Source: Pseudomonas luteola NBRC 103146 (lineage in GTDB: Bacteria > Pseudomonadota > Gammaproteobacteria > Pseudomonadales > Pseudomonadaceae). From it: a DNA stretch of 64,000 bases. This document shows positions 8,821-16,445 of this stretch, in pieces. The stretch spans positions 124,001 through 188,000 of the forward strand of contig NZ_BDAE01000004.1 in assembly GCF_002091675.1 (NCBI RefSeq), written 5' to 3'. The position numbers were made by a program, and so were the translations under genes. The notes beneath the pieces are model-generated. The model saw only the letters and a list, made by a program, of their open reading frames with translations. It was not told where the DNA came from and ran no database searches. The number at the start of each line of letters is the position of its first letter. Positions within the stretch are counted from its first letter, which is position 1.

Positions 8821-9959
8821 TTGACGATCCTCAAATGGCGGGACGGTACGGCATGCCGCCGGGTACGAAATACGCTGAGGTCAGTTGCCGTCAGGTACGG
8901 GTCCGCCTCACACAATGCGGGCTCGACATGCCGGATCACGAATCGCTCGTCTTCAAGCTCGGCGATGTAGCACGGCAGACTGGTGTGGTTATTGCGGGGC
9001 GATACCTGTAGGTCGCCCAACGCTGTTTTCACCGGTGCGGCATACAGGGCTTTACAGACTTCGGCTGGTTTATCGTTGCCGCCTCTCTGGCAGGCCTCCG
9101 CCAGCAGATACACTCCGGCGTAGGTACAGGCGTAATAGTGTGAATAAGGGTGCGGCCCATGCCGACGGCGTTGGCGCAAGCTGAACACCGGGTCCACTGC
9201 CTCGAAGTAAGGACCGCAGGAAAACAGCCGCAAGGCCTGCATGCGTCCGAGCTCGGCCAGCTCCCCTTCGGTAAAGTTGCAGCTGAGCACCGGCAGGCGC
9301 ATATCACGCTCGACGCACACCTGGTCCAGCTGCTGCAAAAAGGCATAAGAAGATTCGCCAACCAAGTTGTTCAGTACGAACGTTGGCCGACTGGTGAGTA
9401 AACTCTCGATCACCTCGCCGAACGCAGTGATGCCCAAGTGGAAATACTTCTCACCGCAAGTGACGCCACCCGCTGCCTCCATGATCTCGCGGGCAATACG
9501 GTTGCTTTCCCAGCCCCATACGTAATTGGAGCCAATCAGCATGGCTCGGTCACCAAATGCCTCGATGGCAAAACGCAGCAGGGGAATCAACGTCTGGTTA
9601 GGACAGCCCCCAAGGTATAAGACATTTTCACTGCTTTCGAACCCTTCATAAGGGCATGGAAACCAGAGCAGACTGTTGCGCTGCTCAAGATCAGGGATGA
9701 TGTCCTTACGGCTAGCCGAAGTGATAGGCCCGAAAATGTGCCGAACTCCCTGTGCATGCAGCTCAGCCAGCCCTTCACTGTAGCGCTCTGGTCTACCTTC
9801 GGGGTTGAAATGATGCAGGCGAAGCTCAAAGTCCAGGTGACCGCTTCCATTAAGCTCGGCAATGGCATGCTCTGCACCCGCTAGGGCATTCCGGCCCATA
9901 CGCCGGTAAGTGCCGTCGGTAGAGAATAAAGCGCCAATCGATACCACCTTACCGTGCAT
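8817..9959 (-). CDS. AmiC-like cytoplasmic amide-sensing binding protein
   Basis: A 380-residue periplasmic-binding-fold protein without a signal peptide, close in length and pattern to AmiC of P. aeruginosa (about 385). Matching stretches are PCPYEGFESSENVLYLGG (about 100-117), IGSNYVWGWESNRIAREIM (about 141-159) and the late NNHTSLPCYIAELED segment. AmiC sequesters AmiR and releases it when small amides bind. The ribosome binding site GGAG (9967-9970) touches the T-tract of the leader terminator. First gene of the operon. A urea or branched-chain amide ABC binding protein is the alternative, made unlikely by the missing signal peptide and the ANTAR neighbour. Confidence 0.9.
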   Translation of the reverse strand: MHGKVVSIGALFSTDGTYRRMGRNALAGAEHAIAELNGSGHLDFELRLHHFNPEGRPERYSEGLAELHAQGVRHIFGPITSASRKDIIPDLEQRNSLLWFPCPYEGFESSENVLYLGGCPNQTLIPLLRFAIEAFGDRAMLIGSNYVWGWESNRIAREIMEAAGGVTCGEKYFHLGITAFGEVIESLLTSRPTFVLNNLVGESSYAFLQQLDQVCVERDMRLPVLSCNFTEGELAELGRMQALRLFSCGPYFEAVDPVFSLRQRRRHGPHPYSHYYACTYAGVYLLAEACQRGGNDKPAEVCKALYAAPVKTALGDLQVSPRNNHTSLPCYIAELEDERFVIRHVEPALCEADPYLTATDLSVFRTRRHAVPSRHLRIVK

Positions 9960-9970
9960 TTTTTCGCTCC

Positions 9971-10014
9971 AAAAAAAAAGCCCGAACAGGTGTCGTGAAA
10001 CACGTGTTCAGGCT
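9971..10014 (-). terminator. Leader (attenuator) terminator before amiC-like gene
   Basis: On the minus strand AGCCTGAACA pairs over 10 bp (one G-U) with TGTTCGGGCT, an inner GTGT/ACAC pair extends the stem, and nine T follow. The T-tract ends directly at the ribosome binding site of the first operon gene, so a transcript stopping here would carry no gene. That placement marks an attenuator rather than the end of an upstream gene, and no minus-strand gene lies upstream for over 8 kb. Confidence 0.85.
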
Positions 10015-10025
10015 TCGTTACCCGG

Positions 10026-10074
10026 GCGCATCGGGGCGCATAAAGAGTCAAGGCTTACAGGCACATCGCCATGC
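10026..10074 (-). ncRNA. Candidate ANTAR-target leader hairpins
   Basis: Upstream of the leader terminator the minus strand can form two 4-bp hairpins with six-base loops: 10061-10074 (loop GGCGAU) and 10026-10039 (loop CCCGAU). ANTAR targets are paired hairpins with hexaloops carrying A at position 1 and G at position 4. The G4 is present in both, but A1 is missing, so this is only a weak candidate. Confidence 0.25.
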
Positions 10075-10089
10075 TTTGTGAAATAGACA

Positions 10090-10106
10090 AGAAAAAATAA
10101 TGCCAA
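10090..10106 (-). promoter_or_regulatory. Possible sigma-54 promoter of the amide operon
   Basis: Minus-strand TTGGCATTATTTTTTCT fits the -24/-12 consensus YTGGCACGrNNNTTGCW with the GG at -24 and the C at -12, but the -12 G is T. Nitrogen control of an amidase operon would make sense. No activator site was identified and the T-rich spacer makes chance matches easier. Confidence 0.3.
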
Positions 10107-10456
10107 CTCTCCATCTACCAGGGAACAAGGGCTCTAGCTCGCGCTCTAACCGCTTGCTTCCTCTGATGATGCGCACCACTTTCAGGCATGATCAGACGGG
10201 AAGGCCCTGTTTCGGAGCGTTTCCATACTTGAAAAGTGTTTCGAAAGGCCCCATTCATTGGGGCTGACAAATAACGCAATACATTAAGAATAGGTGACAA
10301 GACCGTTTAGGCCTTATATAAATAGGGCTTAGCCTGATGGCCGTTCAGTAATCTTTTCAACTTGGCCATCGACTCGTGCGGTCAGTAGCAATACACGCTC
10401 GCCCTGAGCTTGTATCAACCGCCTTGACTACAACAAATAGTGAAGATTTAAATAAA
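10107..10456. other. Intergenic region without recognised gene
   Basis: About 350 bases between the divergent amide operon and a small conserved gene. It should hold the promoters of both. No convincing ORF, RNA gene or repeat was found; the short minus-strand reading frame at 10115-10300 has no ribosome binding site or recognisable similarity. Confidence 0.4.
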
Positions 10457-10678
10457 GTGACGAAAGAAGAACTTCGCGCCGAACTGGAACGCCAGGCCCA
10501 GCGCTTTCAAAACATCTATGGTGGTGAAATCACCACATACGCGGCTCAATCGACTCCTGACCGTAAACCCTGGCGGAAACGTCCCAGCGTCATGGACAAG
10601 GTCTACGAAGCGGAAGTGCAGAAGATCGCTGAACAAAAAGCTCATTCCGAGCAGGACGTTCACGAACAGGAAGCCTGA
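10457..10678 (+). CDS. Small conserved hypothetical protein
   Basis: A 73-residue hydrophilic protein if translation starts at GTG 10457, where the sequence begins MTKEELRAELERQAQRF, a helical, charged stretch. An upstream ATG at 10376 would add 27 residues of unrelated character. The middle has YGGEITTYAAQ and PWRKRPS, followed by a second acidic/basic helix. No transmembrane segment or known domain is visible. I have the impression that similar small proteins occur in other pseudomonads, but cannot name the family. It is monocistronic, followed by a strong terminator. Confidence 0.6.
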   Translation: MTKEELRAELERQAQRFQNIYGGEITTYAAQSTPDRKPWRKRPSVMDKVYEAEVQKIAEQKAHSEQDVHEQEA

Positions 10679-10740
10679 CCGGCACCTGTTGTCTACCAAG
10701 ACTACGAAGGCGCTCACCGTCAGGTGATCACCTCACTTAA

Positions 10741-10774
10741 TGACAAAAGAGGCATTGTCATGCCTCTTTTGTCA
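10741..10774. terminator. Bidirectional intrinsic terminator
   Basis: TGACAAAAGAGGCA and its perfect complement form a 14-bp stem with a 6-base loop. The A/T-rich distal part of each arm gives a T-run in either direction. It closes the small-protein gene and lies downstream of the copper gene pair. Confidence 0.8.
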
Positions 10775-10900
10775 CTGCCTTCACACTGATCCCTTTGCCG
10801 ACACGCCAATGGAGCTGACGGCTACTCGACCTATTTCTATTTCCTTTAACCCGCCTGAACTCCCTATCAGGGCTATCCAGGCAGACTCGAAGGAAAAGAA

Positions 10901-11371
10901 TCAGTGCTGATGATGATGCTCATGGGCGTCAGGCGCGTCATCCTGAACAGCTACCTGCACTTCAACATTACCTGCCTTCTCGAAATGCAGCGTCAGCGGA
11001 AAACGCTGCCCTGCAACCAGAGGCTGCTTGAGCCCGACCAACATCAGGTGATTACCCTGAGGCTCCAGGCGCAACTCGGCACCGGAAACGATCTCGGCCC
11101 CCTGCTCCATATGGCGCATACCCATCATCCCATCCTTGTTGATAGTGGTGTGCAGTTCAGCACTAGCCGCGACAGGCGAATCAGCGCTTAACAGCCGATC
11201 CGCCTGCTTACCATGATTGTGCACGACAAAGTAAACCGCTCCGGTGGGCGCCCCGGGAGGCGTAGCGCGTGACCAAGGATGATCAATATGCAGCTGACCC
11301 GTTTCATACTCATGTGCCATGGCATAGGGCGTGAGAAGTAGTGCAGCAACAAGACTCAACAAAATACGCAT
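10901..11371 (-). CDS. Periplasmic copper chaperone PCu(A)C family protein
   Basis: A 156-residue exported copper chaperone. The signal peptide covers about 1-19 (cleavage near AMA-H). The PCu(A)C copper site is visible: His74, Met82/Met83/Met85, then His108-x-Met110 in GNHLMLVGL. A His-rich C-terminal tail (EHHHQH) may add metal binding. Family members deliver Cu(I) to the CuA site of cytochrome oxidase or buffer periplasmic copper. It follows the DUF2946 gene by 82 bases on the same strand, a frequent copper-associated pairing. Confidence 0.92.
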   Translation of the reverse strand: MRILLSLVAALLLTPYAMAHEYETGQLHIDHPWSRATPPGAPTGAVYFVVHNHGKQADRLLSADSPVAASAELHTTINKDGMMGMRHMEQGAEIVSGAELRLEPQGNHLMLVGLKQPLVAGQRFPLTLHFEKAGNVEVQVAVQDDAPDAHEHHHQH

Positions 11372-11453
11372 AAAAATACCTTACAGGCGTCAGACGCCAG
11401 CGTGAACAAAACAGAATTACCGTGCCGTCGAGGCACCTAAAATATCGAGTTGC

Positions 11454-11849
11454 TCAAACACATGCAGGCGGCGCCCGGGTCATGGCCCCTATAAAAACGG
11501 GCAGCCGCGCAAAGCCCCGTGCAGCCAGGCCCAGGTACACCGGGCTGTCATACAGTGTGCGTGGCGGACGTATGACGAATTCAGATGAAAGCGGCGGATT
11601 ATTGAACAACAGATCGCAATAGCCACATTTCTCCCAGACATACACCCAGTGTGGCGTCTGTGTAATCTGCGAGGTATTCGATACGGACGGCTGCTTGTCC
11701 AGAGAATGGGTCATGCCATCGTGATGATGCTCATGCCTGTGGACGTGATGGGCTGCCAGAGCCTGGGACACCACCGGTGCGACAAAGGCCATGGCCATGG
11801 CAAACAAGCCAAGCCAGGCAAAACGTCGCGGGCGCCTCTGCGGTATCAC
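11454..11849 (-). CDS. DUF2946 domain protein, copper-associated
   Basis: A 131-residue DUF2946 protein with an N-terminal hydrophobic segment (about 10-32), a His-rich stretch HHVHRHEHHHDG (about 34-45), and the family core WEKCGYCDLLFNNP with a CGYC pair (about 73-86) that could bind metal or form a disulfide. Genes of this family commonly sit next to PCu(A)C chaperones or TonB receptors in copper regulons, as here. No TonB receptor is present in this locus. Function beyond copper association is not established. Confidence 0.85.
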   Translation of the reverse strand: MIPQRRPRRFAWLGLFAMAMAFVAPVVSQALAAHHVHRHEHHHDGMTHSLDKQPSVSNTSQITQTPHWVYVWEKCGYCDLLFNNPPLSSEFVIRPPRTLYDSPVYLGLAARGFARLPVFIGAMTRAPPACV

Positions 11850-12062
11850 GTATCAGCTTCCAGTCTCAGTGAGTCATTATGGTCGCATGTTTGATATTCC
11901 CAAGCGACCAGACATCCGAACCATCGCTCGGACACCCTTTACGCGCATCAAAAAACAATCCAACAAAGCCCTAGTTTTTAACTTTTTATTGCTTTAAAAA
12001 GCATCTGGCGATGATTTATACCAATTTTTTAAACATGCTTGCCATTCAAGGCATTCCTCACT
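11850..12062. other. AT-rich intergenic region upstream of leuA leader
   Basis: About 210 bases between the divergent DUF2946 gene and the leuA leader ORF. The part at 11940-12035 is strikingly A/T-rich with several T and A runs, as expected for promoter and nucleoid-protein binding DNA. No gene is visible. Confidence 0.4.
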
Positions 12063-12067
12063 AGTGT
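12039..12067 (+). promoter_or_regulatory. Probable sigma-70 promoter of leuA
   Basis: TTGCCA (12039-12044) and TAGTGT (12062-12067) are separated by 17 bases. Transcription would start around 12074-12076, at or next to the ATG of the leader ORF. Confidence 0.4.
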
Positions 12068-12068
12068 T

Positions 12069-12095
12069 GAGGGTATGACTACTTCACATACCCTC
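12069..12095. repeat. Perfect 9-9-9 inverted repeat over leuA start region
   Basis: GAGGGTATG and CATACCCTC are exact complements separated by nine bases. As DNA this could be an operator at the transcription start; as RNA it would hide the leader ORF start codon, but only if transcription starts upstream of it. Confidence 0.5.
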
Positions 12096-12152
12096 ATCCT
12101 GCTACGGCAACACGCCTGCCTGCGTCTGGTCAGTCCGCGACTGCGACCCTGA
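12075..12152 (+). CDS. Putative leucine-rich leader peptide of leuA
   Basis: A 25-codon ORF, too short for standard gene calling. It encodes six Leu (residues 7, 9, 10, 16, 18, 23), including the cluster TLILL with a rare CTA codon, plus Ile8 and Val19. It lies 130 bases upstream of leuA. The only purine-rich stretch (GAGGG) is one base from the ATG, too close for a ribosome binding site, and the predicted promoter places the RNA start at the ATG, so it may be translated leaderless. Leucine-codon leaders controlling leuA by attenuation are known in enterobacteria. No downstream U-rich terminator is visible, so the mechanism is open. Confidence 0.45.
   Translation: MTTSHTLILLRQHACLRLVSPRLRP
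12128..12148 (+). ncRNA. Hairpin overlapping the end of the leuA leader ORF
   Basis: GGTC-AGTC pairs with GACT and GACC around a CGC loop with a two-base bulge. It covers leader codons 18-25, where a ribosome stalled at the Leu codons could alter folding. No T-tract follows, so it is not itself a terminator. Confidence 0.3.
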
Positions 12153-12282
12153 ACTCGACACACATCGAATTCACTTGCCGCAGTGCTTTCCAGTGCCATC
12201 ACCAGCAATGAAAGACCGGCAATTCAACTATGGCGCCGCTCTTACGGTCGCGGAAAGAAACAAGAACTAAAGGATTATTCTC

Positions 12283-13941
12283 ATGGCCATGCTCAACGAT
12301 CCGTCCAAGAAATACCGTGCATTTCCCACTATCGACCTGCCCAACCGCACCTGGCCGTCCAAGACCATTACCGAAGCGCCTATCTGGCTGAGTTCGGACC
12401 TGCGTGATGGAAACCAGTCTCTGATCGAGCCAATGGACAGCGAGAAGAAAATGCGTTTCTTCAAGACGCTGGTGCAGGTAGGCGTAAAGGAAATCGAGGT
12501 AGGCTTCCCATCAGCCTCGCAGACCGATTTTGATTTTGTCCGTGAGCTGATCGAAAACGGCCACATTCCGGATGACGTTACCATTCAGGTATTGACCCAG
12601 GCGCGGGAGGACCTGATCGAGCGCACCTTCGAGTCGTTGAAAGGTGCCAAGCAGGCAATCGTGCACTACTACAATGCCTGCGCGCCCAGCTTCCGTCGCA
12701 TCGTCTTCAACCAGGACAAGGAAGGCGTCAAGGCGATTGCCGTCAATGCTGGTCGTGTCATCAAGCGCCTGGCTGATGCCAATCCGCAGACGCAATGGCG
12801 TTTCGAGTACTCACCTGAGGTATTCAGCTCCACGGAAACGGATTTTGCCGTCGAAGTATGCAATGCCGTGATCGACGTTTTCCAGCCGACCCCACAGAAC
12901 CGCCTGATCCTCAACCTGCCCGCCACCATCGAGGCGGCCACGCCAAATGTCTATGCGGATCAGATCGAGTGGTTCTGCCGTCATGTCAATCGTCGCGACA
13001 GCGTGCTTGTCAGCCTCCATACTCATAACGACCGCGGTACTGGCGTTGCAGCCAGCGAGCTGGGCCTGATGGCAGGCGCTGATCGTGTCGAGGGCTGCCT
13101 GTTCGGCAATGGCGAGCGCACCGGCAACGTGGACCTTGTGACACTGGCTCTGAATCTTTATACCCAGGGAGTCGATCCCAAACTGGATTTCTCCGACATC
13201 GATGCCGTACGCAAGGTGGTCGAGGAATGCAATCAGTTGCCGGTTCACCCCCGCCATCCCTACGTGGGTGATCTGGTGCACACCGCGTTTTCGGGCTCAC
13301 ACCAGGATGCCATCCGCAAAGGTTTCGTCCAGCAGAAGCCGGACACCCTATGGGAAGTGCCCTACCTGCCGATCGACCCCGCCGACATTGGTCGCAGCTA
13401 CGAGGCGGTCATCCGGGTTAACAGCCAGTCCGGCAAGGGTGGTATCACCTATCTGCTTGAGCAGGAATATGGCATTACCTTGCCGCGTCGGATGCAGATC
13501 GAATTCAGCCAGGTCGTTCAGAAGGAAACCGATCGCCTGGGACTGGAAATGACGGCACAGCAGATTTACGACCTGCTTGATAAGGAGTACCTAAAGGCCG
13601 TTTCGCCTTACCAGCTCAAGCGTCACCGCTTGCAGGAAGAGAACGGTATCAGTGCGGTCAACGTTGAAGTCATGGCCAAGGGTGAAACCCAGCATTGGCA
13701 AGGCACCGGCAATGGCTCATTGGAGGCGCTGGTGTCAGCTCTACCGGTCCAGATCGAAGTCATGGATTATCATGAGCACGCTATTGGTGCAGGTGCCAAT
13801 GCCAAGGCGGCGGCTTATATCGAGGTTCGCCTGGACGGTGGCCGCCCGTTGCATGGCATCGGCATTGATGAAAACCTGACAACCGCCAGCTTCCGCGCCC
13901 TCTTTAGTGCCCTCAACCGTGCCGTCTCCCAGACACAGTAG
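12283..13941 (+). CDS. leuA: 2-isopropylmalate synthase
   Basis: A 552-residue LeuA of the long (type 2) form used by pseudomonads. It condenses acetyl-CoA with 2-ketoisovalerate, the first committed step of leucine synthesis. Visible are the DRE-TIM barrel start with SSDLRDGNQ (about 38-46), the metal-binding histidines in SLHTHNDRG (about 244-252), [11 protein letters not shown] (about 277-287), and the C-terminal LeuA regulatory domain (about 420-545) for leucine feedback inhibition. AAGGA at 12271 supports the ATG at 12283. No other leucine genes are adjacent. A leucine-rich leader ORF precedes it. Confidence 0.98.
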   Translation: MAMLNDPSKKYRAFPTIDLPNRTWPSKTITEAPIWLSSDLRDGNQSLIEPMDSEKKMRFFKTLVQVGVKEIEVGFPSASQTDFDFVRELIENGHIPDDVTIQVLTQAREDLIERTFESLKGAKQAIVHYYNACAPSFRRIVFNQDKEGVKAIAVNAGRVIKRLADANPQTQWRFEYSPEVFSSTETDFAVEVCNAVIDVFQPTPQNRLILNLPATIEAATPNVYADQIEWFCRHVNRRDSVLVSLHTHNDRGTGVAASELGLMAGADRVEGCLFGNGERTGNVDLVTLALNLYTQGVDPKLDFSDIDAVRKVVEECNQLPVHPRHPYVGDLVHTAFSGSHQDAIRKGFVQQKPDTLWEVPYLPIDPADIGRSYEAVIRVNSQSGKGGITYLLEQEYGITLPRRMQIEFSQVVQKETDRLGLEMTAQQIYDLLDKEYLKAVSPYQLKRHRLQEENGISAVNVEVMAKGETQHWQGTGNGSLEALVSALPVQIEVMDYHEHAIGAGANAKAAAYIEVRLDGGRPLHGIGIDENLTTASFRALFSALNRAVSQTQ

Positions 13942-13948
13942 CGCCTTT

Positions 13949-13971
13949 GGCCCCGGTCAATGACCGGGGCC
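13949..13971 (+). terminator. Hairpin downstream of leuA
   Basis: GGCCCCGGTC-AAT-GACCGGGGCC is a perfect 10-bp GC-rich stem starting 8 bases after the leuA stop. No T-tract follows, so it may act as a Rho-assisted terminator or protect the mRNA 3' end. Confidence 0.55.
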
Positions 13972-14099
13972 CCACCCTTCGCGCCTCCTTCCTTACGCCC
14001 GCGTCCAGAACGATCCCTGCTCACTCTAGTCACACCTCCTTTGAGGTCTGTTCGCCGCTTGGCAGCGGACGGTCCTATTGTCGTTAAAAGGAGAACACC

Positions 14100-15047
14100 A
14101 TGAGCACACGTCAACTCGGTCAATCCGGCCTGCACGTTTCTCCACTTGCCTTGGGTGGGAACGTATTCGGCTGGACACTTGATGAAGCCAAGTCGTTCAC
14201 TCTACTTGATGGGCTGGTCGACCACGGGCTCAACTTCATCGATACGGCTGACGTCTACGAGCGCTGGGTACCCGGCAATCAGGGCGGTGAGTCGGAAACC
14301 ATCATTGGCAACTGGTTGAAGAAGAGCGGTAAACGCGACCAGATCGTTCTGGCTACCAAGGTCGGTATGGATATGGGGGACGGTAAGAAAGGTTTACGCG
14401 CCGACTATATTCAGCGGGCCGTAGAGGACTCCCTCAAGCGCCTGCAAACCGATCATATCGACCTGTATCAGGCCCATATCGACGATTCTGGTACGCCTCT
14501 GGAAGAAACCCTGCAGGCCTTGGCCAAACTGGTCGAGCAAGGCAAGGTCCGCGCTATCGGCGCATCCAACTACAGTGCCGAGCGCCTACGCGAAGCGCAT
14601 CAGATCGCCCAGCGTCTTGGGATTCCGGGTTATATCAGTCTTCAGCCTCACTACAACCTCTACGAGCGCGAGGACTATGAAAAGAATCTTGAGCCTGTGG
14701 TACAGGAATTAGGGCTGGGTGTGATCAGCTACTACTCATTGGCCAGCGGCTTTCTGACCGGCAAGTACCGCACCAAGGATGATATCAAGGGTGCCCGCAG
14801 CGATTCCGTGAAGAAATACATGACCGAGCGAGGCGTTACGATTCTGTCGGCTCTGGACGAAGTGGCCGAGGAGTATGATGCGACCCCAGCTCGTGTGGCC
14901 CTTGCCTGGCTTATGGCACGTCCCAGCGTCACGGCCCCCATTGCCAGCGCCACCTCGCTTGACCAGCTCAAGGAGTTGGCAGAGGCCACCCGCCTTCAGT
15001 TGAGCGCCGAGGATATCAGCACGCTGGATCACGCCAGCGCGTACTGA
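14100..15047 (+). CDS. Aldo/keto reductase
   Basis: A 315-residue NADPH-dependent aldo/keto reductase. The catalytic tetrad can be placed as Asp48, Tyr53 (FIDTADVYERW), Lys87 (VLATKVGM) and His126 (LYQAHIDD). The GASNYSAERL stretch (about 158-167) and the C-terminal cofactor segment are typical of the AKR11/12-like general stress reductases. The substrate is not predictable. AAGGAG at 14089 supports the start. It stands alone between leuA and the glycosyltransferase operon, ending in a strong hairpin. Confidence 0.93.
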   Translation: MSTRQLGQSGLHVSPLALGGNVFGWTLDEAKSFTLLDGLVDHGLNFIDTADVYERWVPGNQGGESETIIGNWLKKSGKRDQIVLATKVGMDMGDGKKGLRADYIQRAVEDSLKRLQTDHIDLYQAHIDDSGTPLEETLQALAKLVEQGKVRAIGASNYSAERLREAHQIAQRLGIPGYISLQPHYNLYEREDYEKNLEPVVQELGLGVISYYSLASGFLTGKYRTKDDIKGARSDSVKKYMTERGVTILSALDEVAEEYDATPARVALAWLMARPSVTAPIASATSLDQLKELAEATRLQLSAEDISTLDHASAY

Positions 15048-15090
15048 TATTTGGCGCTTCGAAAGACGTCGCGTTCTATTTTCTGGCTCA

Positions 15091-15121
15091 GGTCTCCCTG
15101 CGGTAGCGCCGCAGGGAGACC
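15091..15121 (+). terminator. Strong hairpin downstream of the aldo/keto reductase
   Basis: GGTCTCCCTGCGG-TAGCG-CCGCAGGGAGACC, a perfect 13-bp stem. A short T-rich stretch follows only after several bases, so termination efficiency is uncertain. Confidence 0.55.
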
Positions 15122-15148
15122 CTGTCGTGTTTGTTCTTTAGCTAACGA

Positions 15149-15164
15149 AGCGAAAGCTTTCGCT
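15149..15164. repeat. Perfect 16-bp palindrome
   Basis: AGCGAAAGCTTTCGCT is a gapless palindrome between the reductase terminator and the glycosyltransferase promoter region. It could be an operator; no regulator is identified. Confidence 0.35.
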
Positions 15165-15195
15165 CTAGAACAAGGTCTTAGCGAACGTCTTTTTA

Positions 15196-15213
15196 CTGTA
15201 ATGGTCCATTCAT
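15196..15213 (+). promoter_or_regulatory. Pho-box-like direct repeat
   Basis: CTGTAAT-GGTC-CATTCAT resembles the PhoB site CTGTCAT-N4-CTGTCAT (6/7 and 5/7 matches). It is 117 bases upstream of the probable glycosyltransferase start and fits the idea of phosphate-starvation lipid remodelling, but one imperfect site is weak evidence. Confidence 0.35.
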
Positions 15214-15329
15214 GGGCACAGGGAGAGAACATCTGAACGCATGAGCCTGCATTATCCTTTTTACCCACAATGCTCATGTCGGTAGTTTCAGACGGTTCTT
15301 ATAAGAAGCCGAACGGAGGAAGCTCCATC

Positions 15330-16445
15330 GTGCATATTGCTGATATGACCATGTTTTATGCACCTGCCAGCGGCGGTGTGCGCACATATATTGATGCCAA
15401 ACACCGCCGTCTACGTCGTTATCCTGGGGTTCAGCACAGTGTGCTTGTTCCAGGAGAAAGCTATCGACAAAACGGCGGAATCTACGAGATTCCATCGCCC
15501 CCCCTACCCTTTGGAAAGGGCTACCGCTTTCCAGTCCGACGCGGCCCGTGGCGCAACGTACTGCACGAGCTGCAACCTGATCTGATTGAAGTGGGCGATC
15601 CTTACATGACGGCCTGGGCAGCACTGGACGCAGGTCGCCGGCTGGACGTGCCCGTTATCGGTTTCTATCACTCCGACCTTCCGCTTCTGGCCAGCAACCG
15701 GCTCGGTACCTGGTTCGGCAGCAACATGAGCACCTACATCGCACGCCTGTACCGCAGCTTTGATCGTGTCCTGGCACCGAGCAAGGTCATGGTCGAAAAG
15801 CTTGAGCGCATGGGCGTGAGCAATGTATATGTGCAGCCGTTAGGGGTGGATCTTGAAACGTTCCATCCATCCTTGCGGGACCCACATTTCAAGCGCGAGC
15901 TCGGATTGGATGAGTCTACTCGTCTGATGGTGTTTGCCGGTCGCGGTTCACGGGAAAAGAATCTGCCCATCCTGCTGGAAACTGCTCGTCAGTTGGGCAA
16001 GCCCTATCACCTGCTGTTAGTGGGCTCGAATATGCCCAGCCATGTACCGGACAACGTTACGGTCATGAATGGCTTTCGCCCGGCATCCGAAGTTGCACGC
16101 CTGGTCGCCAGTTGCGACGTGCTGCTGCACGCAGGGCATCAGGAGACGTTTGGCTTGGTGGCGCTCGAGGCCATGGCCTGTGGTATTCCGGTTGTTGCCG
16201 TCAAGGCAGGCGCCCTGGCAGAAATCGTTCCCTTCAATACCGGACGCCTTTGCCAACCTCATGATCCAGTTTCCATGGCGGCCACCGTACGCGAGCTCTT
16301 CGAGGACGATGCCCGTCTCGTGGGCCGTCAGGCCCGCCAACATGTAGAGGCGCATCATGCCTGGGATACAGTAGTTGCGGGCCTGCTCTCCCACTATCAT
16401 GCCGTGCTGGGTACGTCTGAAATGCCGGTAGCTGCACATGGTTGA
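15330..16445 (+). CDS. GT4-family glycosyltransferase
   Basis: A 371-residue retaining glycosyltransferase of family 4 (GT-B fold). The start is taken at GTG 15330 because GGAGGA (15315-15320) is ideally spaced and the protein then opens MHIADMTMFYAPASGGVRTY, the typical N-terminal nucleotide-sugar domain with its glycine-rich loop. An ATG at 15270 would add 20 residues. The EX7E motif is in HQETFGLVALEAMACG (about 254-269). The gene overlaps the DUF2334 gene by 8 bases and shares an operon with a membrane protein of the MprF-flippase type. This suggests glycosylation of a lipid or envelope sugar; glycolipid synthesis is inference. Confidence 0.9.
   Translation: MHIADMTMFYAPASGGVRTYIDAKHRRLRRYPGVQHSVLVPGESYRQNGGIYEIPSPPLPFGKGYRFPVRRGPWRNVLHELQPDLIEVGDPYMTAWAALDAGRRLDVPVIGFYHSDLPLLASNRLGTWFGSNMSTYIARLYRSFDRVLAPSKVMVEKLERMGVSNVYVQPLGVDLETFHPSLRDPHFKRELGLDESTRLMVFAGRGSREKNLPILLETARQLGKPYHLLLVGSNMPSHVPDNVTVMNGFRPASEVARLVASCDVLLHAGHQETFGLVALEAMACGIPVVAVKAGALAEIVPFNTGRLCQPHDPVSMAATVRELFEDDARLVGRQARQHVEAHHAWDTVVAGLLSHYHAVLGTSEMPVAAHG

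Noticed and set aside
10115-10300. 61-codon minus-strand frame upstream of the amide operon
   Set aside because: No ribosome binding site and no recognisable protein features; it lies in the expected promoter region.
12181-12200. Possible attenuator stem from the two CAGTGC copies
   Set aside because: They are direct, not inverted, repeats, so no hairpin forms and no T-tract follows.
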